From Cenococcum geophilum 1.58 (lineage: Eukaryota; Ascomycota; Dothideomycetes; Gloniales; Gloniaceae), in NCBI GenBank assembly GCA_001692895.1, contig KV748235.1:806001-870000 (forward strand): DNA of 64,000 nt, given 5' to 3'. Position numbers and translations under genes: made by a program. Numbering within the stretch: position 1 is the first letter of the stretch; each line of letters opens with the position of its first letter. The notes below the pieces were generated by a model. That model was not told the DNA's origin, searched no databases, and saw only the letters and a list, made by a program, of their open reading frames with translations. Shown piece after piece: positions 1-9,726 of the stretch.

Positions 1-2707
1 CCTTACTTAGTCGGTTTAGTGTCTCCTATATTAACGGGATTGGATATTAGTTCTTAATAGTGACGGCGTTAAGAGCTCGGTAGTCTATATAGAAGCGCAG
101 ACCACCGCTAGGTTTCTTAATAAAGATCACCAGCGCGGCTATAGGCGATAAGCTCGCTCTAATAAATCCTTTGCTTAGGTTCTTATCTAAATACTTTTAT
201 AGTACTTAGAGTTCGTTTTAGGACATCCCGTATAAGGGTCTAAATCCAGGCTGCTTTCCTTCTTTAAGTACAATATTATGGTTATACGATTGGTATTCCG
301 GTAGCTTATTGGCTTCCTTCCGTAAGAATACCTCTAGGCGGTTATAGTACTCTACTAGTACCTTTATAGCAGGGTTGGTGTGCTTCTTTAGTACTAAGGC
401 CTTTTTAATATTAGCTATAGTGACAGTAAAGATCGTATGTTTAGGTTTCTTAGTAAGTTATACTAATAGAGTAGCTCTAATTATGCGGATATCTAGGGTA
501 CTAAGCTTGTTCGGCTTGTCTATAGTTTCTTATTTAGGTTTAGGTTTAGTATTAGGTACGGAGTTAGTATTAGATTTAGGTTTAGGTTCTTTAAGTATTC
601 TTTTTATTATAGGATACTAGTCCTTTTGGTAGTTTTATGTGCTAAGCTTAAGTTTCTACTTAGTTTAGGGCGGTGTAGTGCTTGGTAATAACTTATGGAG
701 CTTAGTAGAATTTTTAGATCCTTAGTAGGTATCGGTGGAATTCTTATATTAGTGGAATTTGGTAGAATTCTTGTGCTAGCGGAATCTGGTAGATTCCTTA
801 GGCGTAGAGTGGACATTGGTAAAAATCTTATGTTGGTAGAATCTAGTAGATTCTTTAGATTTCGGTTTTAGGTCTAAGCAGTAAGTTATAAAGCACTTCT
901 GCTTATAATGGGAGGCGGTAAATAGAAGCTTAAGGTTGTTTTAATTAATAGTTACCTTATATAGCTTTATCTAGGGTTGTCTAAGGATTACTAAGTAACC
1001 TAAGGTGGTAATAAAAAGCTTAATCAGTTCTTTATAGTTTAGGTATTAAAGTCTTAGAGTTACTATATGGGTAATACGGCCTAAGACGGTGCGTTTGCTA
1101 TTAAATCTAAATACATTAATATGCCAGTCGAGGGGGGTTAGGGTAAAACTATTATCTTACGTAAAGATCTTATTAATAAATCCTATGCCGCTGGCTCCTA
1201 TGTTAATTAGGATTTAAGTGTTAGCCTATTAACCATTCTGCCAAAGATAATAGTTAATAGTTATACTACGGTCCTAAGAGTTAGAGTTTGTGACGTTAAA
1301 TACGTTTAACAAGATCCTGTAATAGAGCCGTCCTGGAGAGCGACTTAGCTCTAGGACCTTCCTTTTAGAGGCGATTGGGGAGGGGTTCTTGTAGAATATT
1401 GGTTGGAGCTTCGTCCTCGTAAACGGTGCTTACTAATTATTAAGCTGGAGTTAGATAAAGATTGGGGACGGTGGCTAGAGAATTAGGGCGGTAGGCTACT
1501 AGCGTTAGCTATTTGTAGGTCTTTTTAAAAAGGGGCGGAGCAGTAGTTAGAGAGGTGGGAGTCACTTCTATATTTAAAGTAGAGGCCTAGCTTAATGCGT
1601 CGTTCTTATTTAGAGGACCCTAGTAGGGCATATTCTAGGGTCCCAGTGTTAATATCTATAGCGTTAGGGTGCTTAAGCTAAGATAACTTAGTAGACGTTT
1701 ATAAGGTTGCCGTATTATATTAGGGGGCGGGCTTTAGTATTAGGCGTAGTATATTATTATATCGTTTATTAATAACATTTACGCAGGCATTAAGGGCTCC
1801 TAGTAGGTCTACGCCTATTAGGGAGGTTTTTAGTTTAGGGCTTAGGGATTTAATAAGGCTATTAATTAGTACGGAGTCGTTCTAGCCTATTTCCTTTACG
1901 TAATAGTTAAATTCAGAGAAGTATACTGGGAAACTTTTCGTTCCTTAAGTTATGTGGTTTATCTTTCTTTAAGCAGTAGCTTAGCGGTTTAGGTTACTAT
2001 ATATAGCTTTAAGAAGTATAACTAGGCTTTATACTAAGTTTAGCTAAAGAGGTTTAATAAGATTAGCTATATCTCTTTCTAGTTAACTTAGGGCGTAACA
2101 GAGTTAGTTAGCTTTAGTTAGGTAACGGTTAGCGTTACTAGTTAGCTTATTTTTAAGCTAGCTTAAAAATAATTAGAGCTCTTATTATTTACTAGTAAAT
2201 ACTAAGGGATCTAGTAATTGTTTAGATTATTTTAGTATAGTAGTTGGCTTAGGGTAAGTGGCTACTATAAGTTCGGGGCTCGCGTTCCGCGTATTTATCT
2301 CTAGAGATAGTGTTTAGTCTTAAGGTCCTAGTGTGGGTATCTTAAGGGCGCGGACTTTTTCTTAGAGGTTCTTAATTAATTGCTAGTATTGTGCTTCTTA
2401 TTCGGCTTATCGTTAATTTAAAGTGGCTTAGTTCTATTTAAGGGCGTCTATAAAAGACTTCTATATCCCTACTAATTGTTTTTAGAGTGCGGTTATAATA
2501 CCGGCGGCCGTTATAGGGGCTTTAGGTTCGTTCTGCATATTAATAGTAGTATAGGTAGTTAACGCAACGTAGTATTACAGAGTAAGTATAAGCGACGATA
2601 ATATATAGTAAGGTAGATATTATTAAGCTATATATATAAACTATATAAGGAGGCCAAAACGTTGCGTAAGGAAAGAAGGTAGGAAAATAGGAAGAGAGGG
2701 CATATAT
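1..2707 (-). pseudogene. Ty3/Gypsy gag-pol remnant, RIP-degraded, cut by the window edge
   Basis: Read on the minus strand, the first 300 bases give a clear Gypsy reverse transcriptase: a stretch like [20 protein letters not shown], then [13 protein letters not shown], then NAVTIKNRYPIPLI at the window edge. Around 1150-1210 is a degraded retroviral-type aspartic protease, in which the expected DSGA reads as NIGASG, so the catalytic Asp is lost by a G-to-A-type change. From about 1350 to 2530 the frame is only weakly coding-like and should be gag by position. The rest of pol (RNase H, integrase) lies left of the window. Stops at former Gln and Trp codons fit RIP. Open frames on the plus strand here are shadows. 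Family call is strong; internal gag boundaries are not. Confidence 0.85.
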
Positions 2708-2942
2708 TGTTAACTTAGTTACTTAGTTAACACGTACATAGGCAGAATAGGATTTAGGTTATAGTCCTAGCAGAACTTAGCAGAATTTGGTAGAACTTAG
2801 CAGAATATAGCAGAATGCCGTAGATTACCGTTAAATTGCTATTAGATTGCCATTAGATTGCCATTTCGCGGTTAGTCTCTAATTGCTAAGTTAGTAGAAA
2901 TAGGTAAACGTATATAAGGTGTTATAGGGGTGTCCCGTGACA
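2708..2942 (-). repeat. Probable 5' LTR of the minus-strand Gypsy element
   Basis: The block begins TGTTAACTTAG and ends GTGACA, giving TG...CA ends. Read on the element's own strand it starts TGTCACGGGACACCCC, a start typical of fungal Gypsy LTRs. It lies just upstream (in element orientation) of the gag/pol remnant. The partner LTR and target duplication are outside the window, so the boundaries rest on end motifs alone. Confidence 0.6.
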
Positions 2943-3224
2943 GTAAAGAGGATATAAGGAAGGGTAAAAAATAAGGTAGCTACGGAGGTCGCTATTATAA
3001 GTTCTTACACCTTCCTAATTAGGAAGTTAAGTTACTAACTCTCTTAGTATATTATTAAATAAGTATTTTTATATTTTTATGTAAAAATTTTTAAGTTTTA
3101 TATAAATTCTAAGTTAAAGTTATTATATAATTAATAGTATTAAAGTAGTTATTATAACTTAAAATTTATTAAAATTTATTAATGCTGTAATTTACGTAGC
3201 CGGTATTACAGCTTATGTAGCAGT

Positions 3225-3310
3225 CGTCGTCTCCCCCTTCGCTCCTCCGTCGTCGTCTCCCCTTCGCTCCTCCGTCGTCGTCTCCCCCTTCGCTCCTCCG
3301 TCGTCGTCGC
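3225..3310. repeat. 5' tandem array, ~26-bp unit x3
   Basis: Three near-identical units built on CCCCTTCGCTCCTCCGTCG at the very 5' end of the SINE-like element. High CG content and little decay contrast with the surrounding TpA-rich sequence. Tandem 5' units can act as promoters in some LINEs; that role here is inference. Confidence 0.85.
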
Positions 3311-3354
3311 TATGGCGCCGCAGGCTATATAGCCCCTGAGGACACGTCACCGGA

Positions 3355-3612
3355 CGCAAACCTCTACCACAACCAGTCTGCCAGCCATCACGCTGCAGAC
3401 GACCTCCCACTATAACTAGTCTACAGCCATTACGCTGCAGACGACCCCTCTCTAACCTGTCTACGGCCATCGCGCTGCAGACGACCTCCACAACCTGTCT
3501 ACAGCCATCGCGCTGCAGACGACCTCCACCAACCTGTCTATAGCCATCGCGCTGCAGACGACCTCCCCAACCTATCTACAGCCATCGCGCTGCAGACGAC
3601 CTCTACCACAAC
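3355..3612. repeat. Tandem array, 38-42-bp unit x6
   Basis: Six units, each centred on GCTGCAGACGACCTCC followed by a variable CA-rich spacer and CTGTCTACAGCCATCGC. Unit lengths vary by a few bases in multiples that are not three, so this is a minisatellite and not a coding repeat. Confidence 0.85.
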
Positions 3613-4526
3613 CGCCACCACCGCCACACCATACCATACAATACCGCACTATAGGCCGTACCGCAGATGCGCCAGATAGGGTGTCTTATAGTAGGGGGAG
3701 GGGAGGGGGCCCGGCCCGTGTTACTTTAGCCACGTTAAATCTAAGGTGTAATAGGGCGAATTGGTGTTTATACCCTATATATAAGACAACTTCGTGAAAA
3801 TTTTCCTATTGGGAGTAGGTTTACGTAACGAGGTTTCGCCCCTTATAAAATACCATTAGTTAGGTTATTTTTGGGGAGAGTACCTATTTAATTACTAATT
3901 CCCTACCCATTTCTTTAGCAAGGAGAAGAGATAGGGTACAGAATAAAAAGTCGCTTTAGGGGTAAATTGGTAGCTGCTTCCAAGCTAGCAAGCTATTGTA
4001 ACGCCTCTTATTCTTAAGTACAAAACTATTTAATAAAAATCTTTCTTTTAGAGCGCTTTTTCTACTCTAGGAACGGCAGAATACGGCAGAAATAGATAAA
4101 AGAGCCAGGATTTCCTTAGTGCGATTTTCTTGGCATAAACTAGACCATAGTAAGACAAGATATCAGGACAAAACACCAATAGGCTAGGAGGCTTCCCCTA
4201 GTATTTAAAACGGGCCAGAGTGTCCACTTTAGCTACTAGTAACCATGTTAAGCTGCCCTAGGAAGAATTTATGTATATAGAACTATAGCGCCATAGCCTA
4301 GAGGCTGCATGCGCAGTATTGTACGTAGTATAATACAACGGATATAAAAAAATAAAAAAAATAAAAAAAAGCTTATGTAGCAGTGCTAAAAATTATGCAT
4401 TTGTAGCGGGATTGTGCCTAAATTTATTTGGGGTAGGCTAATAGCTACGCGCCCGTAATTGCGCCTGCGCGGTCGCTTAATTTCCTAATTAGGAAGGTGC
4501 AAAAACTTATAATAGCGACCTCCGTA

Positions 4527-4636
4527 CCTAGGTATATATAGGGGGTATACTTAGCAAAGGTATATATAGAGGCTATTGTGAATATAGCGGGGACCCAATG
4601 CAGAGCTTCGCGCAGAGCTTCGCGTAGAGCTTCGTG
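4527..4636. repeat. Satellite-related sequence flanking the Fot1/pogo insertion, left side
   Basis: The stretch ends in imperfect 12-bp units CAGAGCTTCGCG/TAGAGCTTCGTG. It is preceded by GAATATAGCGGGGACCC, which is also found (inverted) at about 61805-61840 next to the large 12-bp array of 61270-61810. The same unit in the same orientation resumes right of the Fot1/pogo element at 17065-17110, so the transposon appears to have landed inside a short copy of this satellite. Confidence 0.7.
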
Positions 4637-4879
4637 TAACGTATATAATGGGGTTATAAAGGTAACCCTAGTTATAACCGATTTAAAAATCAAAATTCGC
4701 CAAAATGCTGATTTAGTGGTAAATAATTAGCAAAAGCCATTACAAGTCATCGCATCATTAGTAAGAAGTCTTAAAGCCATAAATATATATAATAGAGTCT
4801 ATATAAAGTCGATTTTTGGTATTTTAGGGTTCAATTAACTACCGAGTTAAGCCTTAGATATTGTTAATTAACTTAGGCT

Positions 4880-6478
4880 CCTTATCTAAGGACTCTTCGT
4901 CGCTTAAATAGCTTATATTACTATCCTCCTACCCTTTCTATAAGTCCTCTAGTAAAGCAGCTTCTTCTACCGCCTTCTTAGCGGTCTCCTAAAGTTGCTT
5001 AATAAGAGCTGTAGCCGTAGCGGCGGTAGTAGAGGACTCTTCTACCCACTTCTAGAGCTTATCTACAGTTAATTATTTTAACGTTATATATTAAACTGCT
5101 ATACTAGCCGCTAATTAAGCTTCTTTAGTATACTTTTTGTAAGCTATATTAGCGGCAGTAAGGGAGTCCTTCTACGCCTTCTTAGCTACCTTTCTTACCT
5201 CTACTACCTCTCTATAGTGAACCTTGGCTAGCTCCTTTATATTAGTAACCCTTTTTTAAGCTACCTTTTAGACCTTAACTTGCTTCTTAGTAAGCTCTAC
5301 TATTACCTAATAATTTTTCTTAAGCTGTTTCCTAGTAAGCGTAGCTTGCTCTTTAGCCTTCTAAGCGGCCTCTTTAGTGATAGTAAGCTCCTTTATTACT
5401 TCTAAAGTAAGAACTAATTTAGTAGAGAGTATATTCCGTTTACGCTTCTTTTTAGCCCTTCTCTCCTTAGTATATTGCCGAAGATTGTTGTTTTTAACTT
5501 ATATAAGCTTAAGGCCTTCCTCTAAGGACTATAAGTATTGCATTAACTTTAAGACGACTGCCTCTATTACCTTTAGCGTAGTTTCTAAATAAAGGATTGT
5601 ATGCGTATACTGAGCTTAAGCGTGCTCGCTATTTAGCAGGGGAGGATATATAGGGGAGGATAAGATTGTTATCTCTGCGTGGCGAGGTAGAGGTATAGAT
5701 AGCTTAATAGATATAGGCTGTCTAGAGCAGCGCGTGAGGACTTAATTTAGGTTAAAGGGAAGGAGGCCTATAGCCTTAAAGGCGCTCCTAATTAACTCTC
5801 TAGTATATACCTGCGGCTAAATCTCGCCTAATATCTATAGAAAATAGTCTCTATTAATACTAGTAATGCCATACGCTATATATTTATTAACTTTTAATAA
5901 ATAGAGTTGTTTAAAAACTAAAAAGATAACCAGATCTAAGGGCTAAAAAAGGTACGTTAAATGCGGCGATAGGCAAATTAGAATAATCTTCTTCGACTAG
6001 TAAAACTTAACAAACTTGATATTAACGTGGCTACTATAGCCATCTATAATTAATAGTTAATAGCCGTTATACTAATTTCCATCTTCTATTATCCTCCCCT
6101 ATGCCTTAGTTTATTAGGTATAGCGCTTAAAGTGCTCTAGCTACTATACCCTAAGCTCTTAATTTAACTATCTATTTTTACTTATTGCAATTACACACTC
6201 GCCTATAGCTTCCTCTGCTTCTTACTATAGTAATTCTATATATTAGCGTCCTTTAAAAATAATAAATAGTGGAATTATCCCCCCTTATATACTAATTAAA
6301 TTAATCTATAAAACCTACTCCCTAGAGCCGTTAATTGTCTTAAAGTTAATAATATTACCTCTTAATACGACTACTTTAGCGCTATATATAAAGCCTATAG
6401 CGTAGCTAATCTTATCTATATTCTATACGTTAGCTCTATTAATATTATACTAAGTCTTTACATTTAAGTAGTTGGTAA
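4880..6478 (-). pseudogene. Fot1/pogo transposase remnant, DDE_1 catalytic and C-terminal part
   Basis: On the minus strand, near 6000-6070, the frame gives IDGYSSHVNIKFVKFY and CLSPHLTYLFQPLD, the classic second part of a DDE_1 domain (usual form DGHSSH...PPHSTH-LLQPLD). Downstream come a block like the FNL/FNP region and then, between about 4950 and 5500, a Lys/Glu/Ala-rich coiled-coil-like C-terminus with a basic KKKRKR patch, as in many Fot1 proteins. Former Gln codons read as stops throughout. The protein starts at 16.9 kb and is interrupted between 6478 and 16436 by Copia. Small plus-strand open frames such as 5377-5592 are shadows of this gene. Confidence 0.85.
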
Positions 6479-6483
6479 AAAAC

Positions 6484-6664
6484 TGTTAAATTAAGGTTAT
6501 ATAGCTAAAAACTCTATATATTGCTTATTTTCTATATAGGTGGTTAAAGAGATTTTAAGGAACCTTGACCGCCGGTTAAAGTTATCTAATTAATTAGATT
6601 CCTACTAAGAGCTTTCTCCTACAAGTCTTATTACGTAATATTATTGCAGGCTTGTTTTTTAACA
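6484..6664 (-). repeat. 3' LTR of the nested Copia element
   Basis: 181 bp, TG...CA ends, same length as the partner at 16250-16430. The differences between the two are transitions such as GCCGG/GACCG contexts, which is what RIP would leave after insertion. Confidence 0.95.
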
Positions 6665-8020
6665 CCCTCCCTTAAGCTTAGTTAATAATACCGCTATATA
6701 CACTATATATAGGGGTATAAGATTGCTTAATAAGGGTTGCTAAAGCTCCTTTAAGATAGAAAAGGTGTCTAATAAGGAGTTACGCCCTCCCTAGCGTCTA
6801 GAGATAGCGCCTACTCTATAAAACATCTCTTAAAATTTTAGTAGCACCTCCCTATAGGTGTTCTATATTACCTATAGAGCTCTAAAGGCCCTATAGCCTT
6901 ACCCTATATCTCTCCTAAAGTATATCCATCCTTCCTACCGGTATAAGCCCTCCCTAATATCGTAGCTGTTAGATTTAGGTGGTAGGTTTGGGTAGTAGGT
7001 TTAGGTAATAGGTTAAGTTCTATTACTTGTCTTAAGGCCTTAAGGCGTTGTTTAGCGCACTTTCTAAGGATCTACTAGTCGTGTACTGATTTCCTATTAA
7101 GGTTTAGTGTAGTTAATTAAGTTTCTGAACCATCCGAAGGTATTTAAGGAAGGCGTAAAATTAAGGACCTGTGAGAGGCTTAGTAAGGCCGTTGGCCGCT
7201 ATATTAATTAAAGTAATATATGCAAGGTTAATCCTACCACTATTTATTTTATCTCTTATATAGTAAAACTAGATATTAATATACTTCGTTTAATTGTGTT
7301 AAATTAGATTTTCGGCTAACGCTTGTATAGCTTAGTTATTGGTTTTAATTAGGATCCTAGCGAACTGTTTGCTCTAGTCTAGTACGCCTAGTTTAGTAAG
7401 TAAAAGTTAAAGCTACGTAGCCTCTTTTACTGCAGCCGTTAGAGCTATATACTTTAATTAGCATATTAATAGCAAAACGGTAGCTTATAGCTTTAATTTC
7501 TATAAAATTAGTCCTCCGTTTAATATAAATATAAAGCCCAATATAGAGCGTCTTATAGTTTTGTCTTATCTTTAGTCGGCGTTACTAAAGCTAATTAGTA
7601 TAAGGTCTAGGTTCTTATCACCTCTATAAATAATTCCTCTATTTATAACACACATATACAACCTTACTAAAAGGTAGCGCCACACTCCAAAACTTACGCA
7701 TACTTATCTTACCATTAAAAACAATCGATTTTCTAACTTTCAAGACCTAATTCCTACTGCCTAGCGAGCTAGAGGTGGATTTATTTGTCGTTTTACCCCC
7801 TTTCCCCCAATAGAAAATTCTTCTTAGGGGTGGTCCTAGCTTGTAAGCGAGGCACGGACAGGGACAGGAACACTAAAACTAAATACCAAAACCACGAAAT
7901 ATAGAGGCTAGATTTTCTACTACCTTTTAGCCTAATCTCCCCAGAAATCTTCTAGTAGGATTAGTAAGGAGAAAGGGTATAAGGATAGTAAAAACTAGGA
8001 ACCCCTATATAAGATACAAA

Positions 8021-9726
8021 ATGCTAAGGCCTAATAGGTCTAAAAAAAAACCTCTTATAGAAATAAGTGATGAAGGTTCTATATCTACTTGTTGTCCCCC
8101 TTCTCCTTCTCCTAGCCTAATTAGGGCAGGAGAAAAAAGAAGACATCCTTAGTCTTCTCCTAAAAAAGAAAACCAAAAACCTACTGTTTGTACCAACTTA
8201 ATAGTATAAGTAAGTCATATCTCGGGGCACGAAATACGTATAGTATTGTATACTCTTTGGGATGGTGGTGACTGTTGATTCTCTTAAGGTAGACTACGTA
8301 GTCTATATACTGATGCGACCTCCCCCTAATTAGTTAGTGCTTCGGGGGTGCACCAGACGCGTAAGCGGGTGGTTGGTGCACCGAACGCGTAAACGCGTAG
8401 TTGGTGTACCGAACGCGTAAGCACGCGGTTAGTACAACAGGTGCTGTAATTATACACCTACAAAAAAGACAGCAAAACTAATAACTACTATAGATAGTAT
8501 AGATAATATACCCTTCTATTCCTTTTCTCCAGAATAACATCTTAGCTTCGCTTTAAAAAGCCTAACCCAGGCCTATAAAGGGCTAGAAGAAGAAGAAGAA
8601 GAAGAAAGAGAAGAAATAAAAGAATAAGTTAAATAGCTAGTGTACTATACACAAAGTATCCTATTAGGAGAAAATCCCTTTACACAAGAAGAAGAAGAAG
8701 AAGAAGAAAAAGAGAAGATAAACGATGTCCTAAAAGGACTAGTAGAAGAAGTAAGAGCTCTCCGTAAGGAGGTGGCTCCTATTAAAAAAACTTACGCAGA
8801 GAGGCTAAAGAAGGACCTCCCTTCTTCATCCTCCCTACCTTCCTTATTATCGTCTACCCCTCCTTCTAGTAGGGTAACTAGCAGCACGCCTAGCTCTAGC
8901 TCTACCTCTACTAGAAGTAAGAAAAAGCTGCTATAAAAAAGAAAGCTAGTCCTAATTATAGACGAAAAGGACCAATTTCTAGATACATTCTTTATACGAA
9001 ACAAAGTCAATTAACTATTTACATTAAAACTGCAAGTAAAAAAGCCAGTACTAGCGTCTATAGCTAGAACTAAAGGAAAACGAAATATTCTCCTTATAAC
9101 TATAGAAGAGTATAATGCAGATTTCCTAGTCAAATATAAAGAGATCTGGTATAACTGCTTTACCTTTTAAAGAGAATAAAAACTAGAACTATAGGTTTAA
9201 ATTATAGCCCACGGGGTTCCTACCCTACCTTTTCTAGGGGAAGGAGGCTTTAAGCTCCTAAAGGAAGAAATTGAGACCTTTAATCCTATAAGGATACAAG
9301 GACTACCTAGATAGATCTTATCTAGTAAAAAAAGACACAATCTATAGACTAGATTTAGCTCTATAGTTTTTACTATAGAGAACGAAGAAAAAAGACAAGA
9401 AATCCTTAAGTAAAAAGAGATATTAATTGCAGGTACAGCTACTAAGGTAGTAAAATACCTCAAAGTCTCTCCTACTACGCAGTGTATAAGCTGCCAAAAA
9501 TTTGGCCATATAGGAGATAGGTACTCTACTAGGGCCTACAGATACTATGCAGCTGCATATTTATCTAAAGACTATTCCTGTTCTACCTGTATAATAATAG
9601 GCAAGCCTTACCAGCATACCACCCCTCTTTGCATTAATTGTAAAGAAACACTTTGCTAATAGTAAAGACTGCGAGACTCTTAAAGCTGCTAAACTAGTAT
9701 ATAAAGAAGATTCTATAGAAGAATAA
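8021..9726 (+). pseudogene. LINE ORF1 remnant (gag-like, zinc-knuckle protein)
   Basis: The start is chosen at the ATG of 8021 because the inverted copy has an ATG at the same place (complement of 19861) and both continue into SKKKP-IEISDE. The middle has a Glu/Lys-rich coiled-coil-like part (about 8585-8800). The C-terminal part (about 9480-9660) has a CCHC knuckle array, CISCQKFGHIGDRYS, in which the last Cys is now Tyr, followed by further CxxC pairs. The frame is interrupted by the solo LTR at 8185-8456, stops and at least one frameshift. ORF1 proteins of this type bind LINE RNA; that role is family knowledge. Confidence 0.75.
8185..8456. repeat. Solo LTR inside LINE ORF1
   Basis: 272 bp starting TGTTTGTACC and ending TTATACA, flanked by a perfect 5-bp repeat CCTAC (8180-8184 and 8457-8461). 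The other ORF1-only LINE copy reads straight through this site, which confirms a later insertion. Inside, 8340-8435 holds three to four ~30-bp units around ACCGAACGCGTAAGC. No internal element sequence remains, so it is a recombined or never-expanded LTR. No partner LTR of this family is seen elsewhere in the window. Confidence 0.8.

Larger units (their letters stand above)
3225..4369 (+). mobile_element. GC-rich SINE-like retroposon with a LINE-derived 3' end
   Basis: The element is bounded by a perfect 15-bp direct repeat AGCTTATGTAGCAGT (3210-3224 and 4370-4384) and ends in an A-rich tail of ATAAAAAA units, as expected for target-primed reverse transcription. Its last ~140 bases (about 4230-4369) match the 3' ends of the LINE copies ending at 10088, 14536 and (inverted) 18196. 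The other ~1 kb is unrelated to the LINE: a 5' array of ~26-bp units, then a ~38-42-bp array, then unique sequence. A run open on the minus strand over 3213-3491 is a product of the tandem repeats. I infer a non-autonomous element mobilised by the LINE. Confidence 0.75.
2983..4524. mobile_element. TA-flanked terminal-inverted-repeat element (MITE-like) with a nested insertion
   Basis: Positions 2983-3031 and 4476-4524 are inverted repeats of 49 bp differing at only three places, all transitions. The ends read CGGAGGTCGCTATTATAAG and are flanked by TA on both sides (2981-2982 and 4525-4526), as for Tc1/mariner/pogo-type insertions. Removing the nested retroposed element (3225-4369 plus its duplicated target) leaves a core of about 380 bp with no coding potential, so it is a MITE. 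No transposase partner with these ends is visible in the window. Confidence 0.75.

Noticed and set aside
3213-3491. 92-codon minus-strand frame with RLQRNG-type repeats
   Set aside because: Runs across the target duplication and two minisatellites of the SINE-like element; unit lengths are not multiples of three.
8640-8936. 98-codon plus-strand frame and overlapping minus-strand frame (8792-9010)
   Set aside because: Part of the LINE ORF1 remnant and its shadow, not separate genes.
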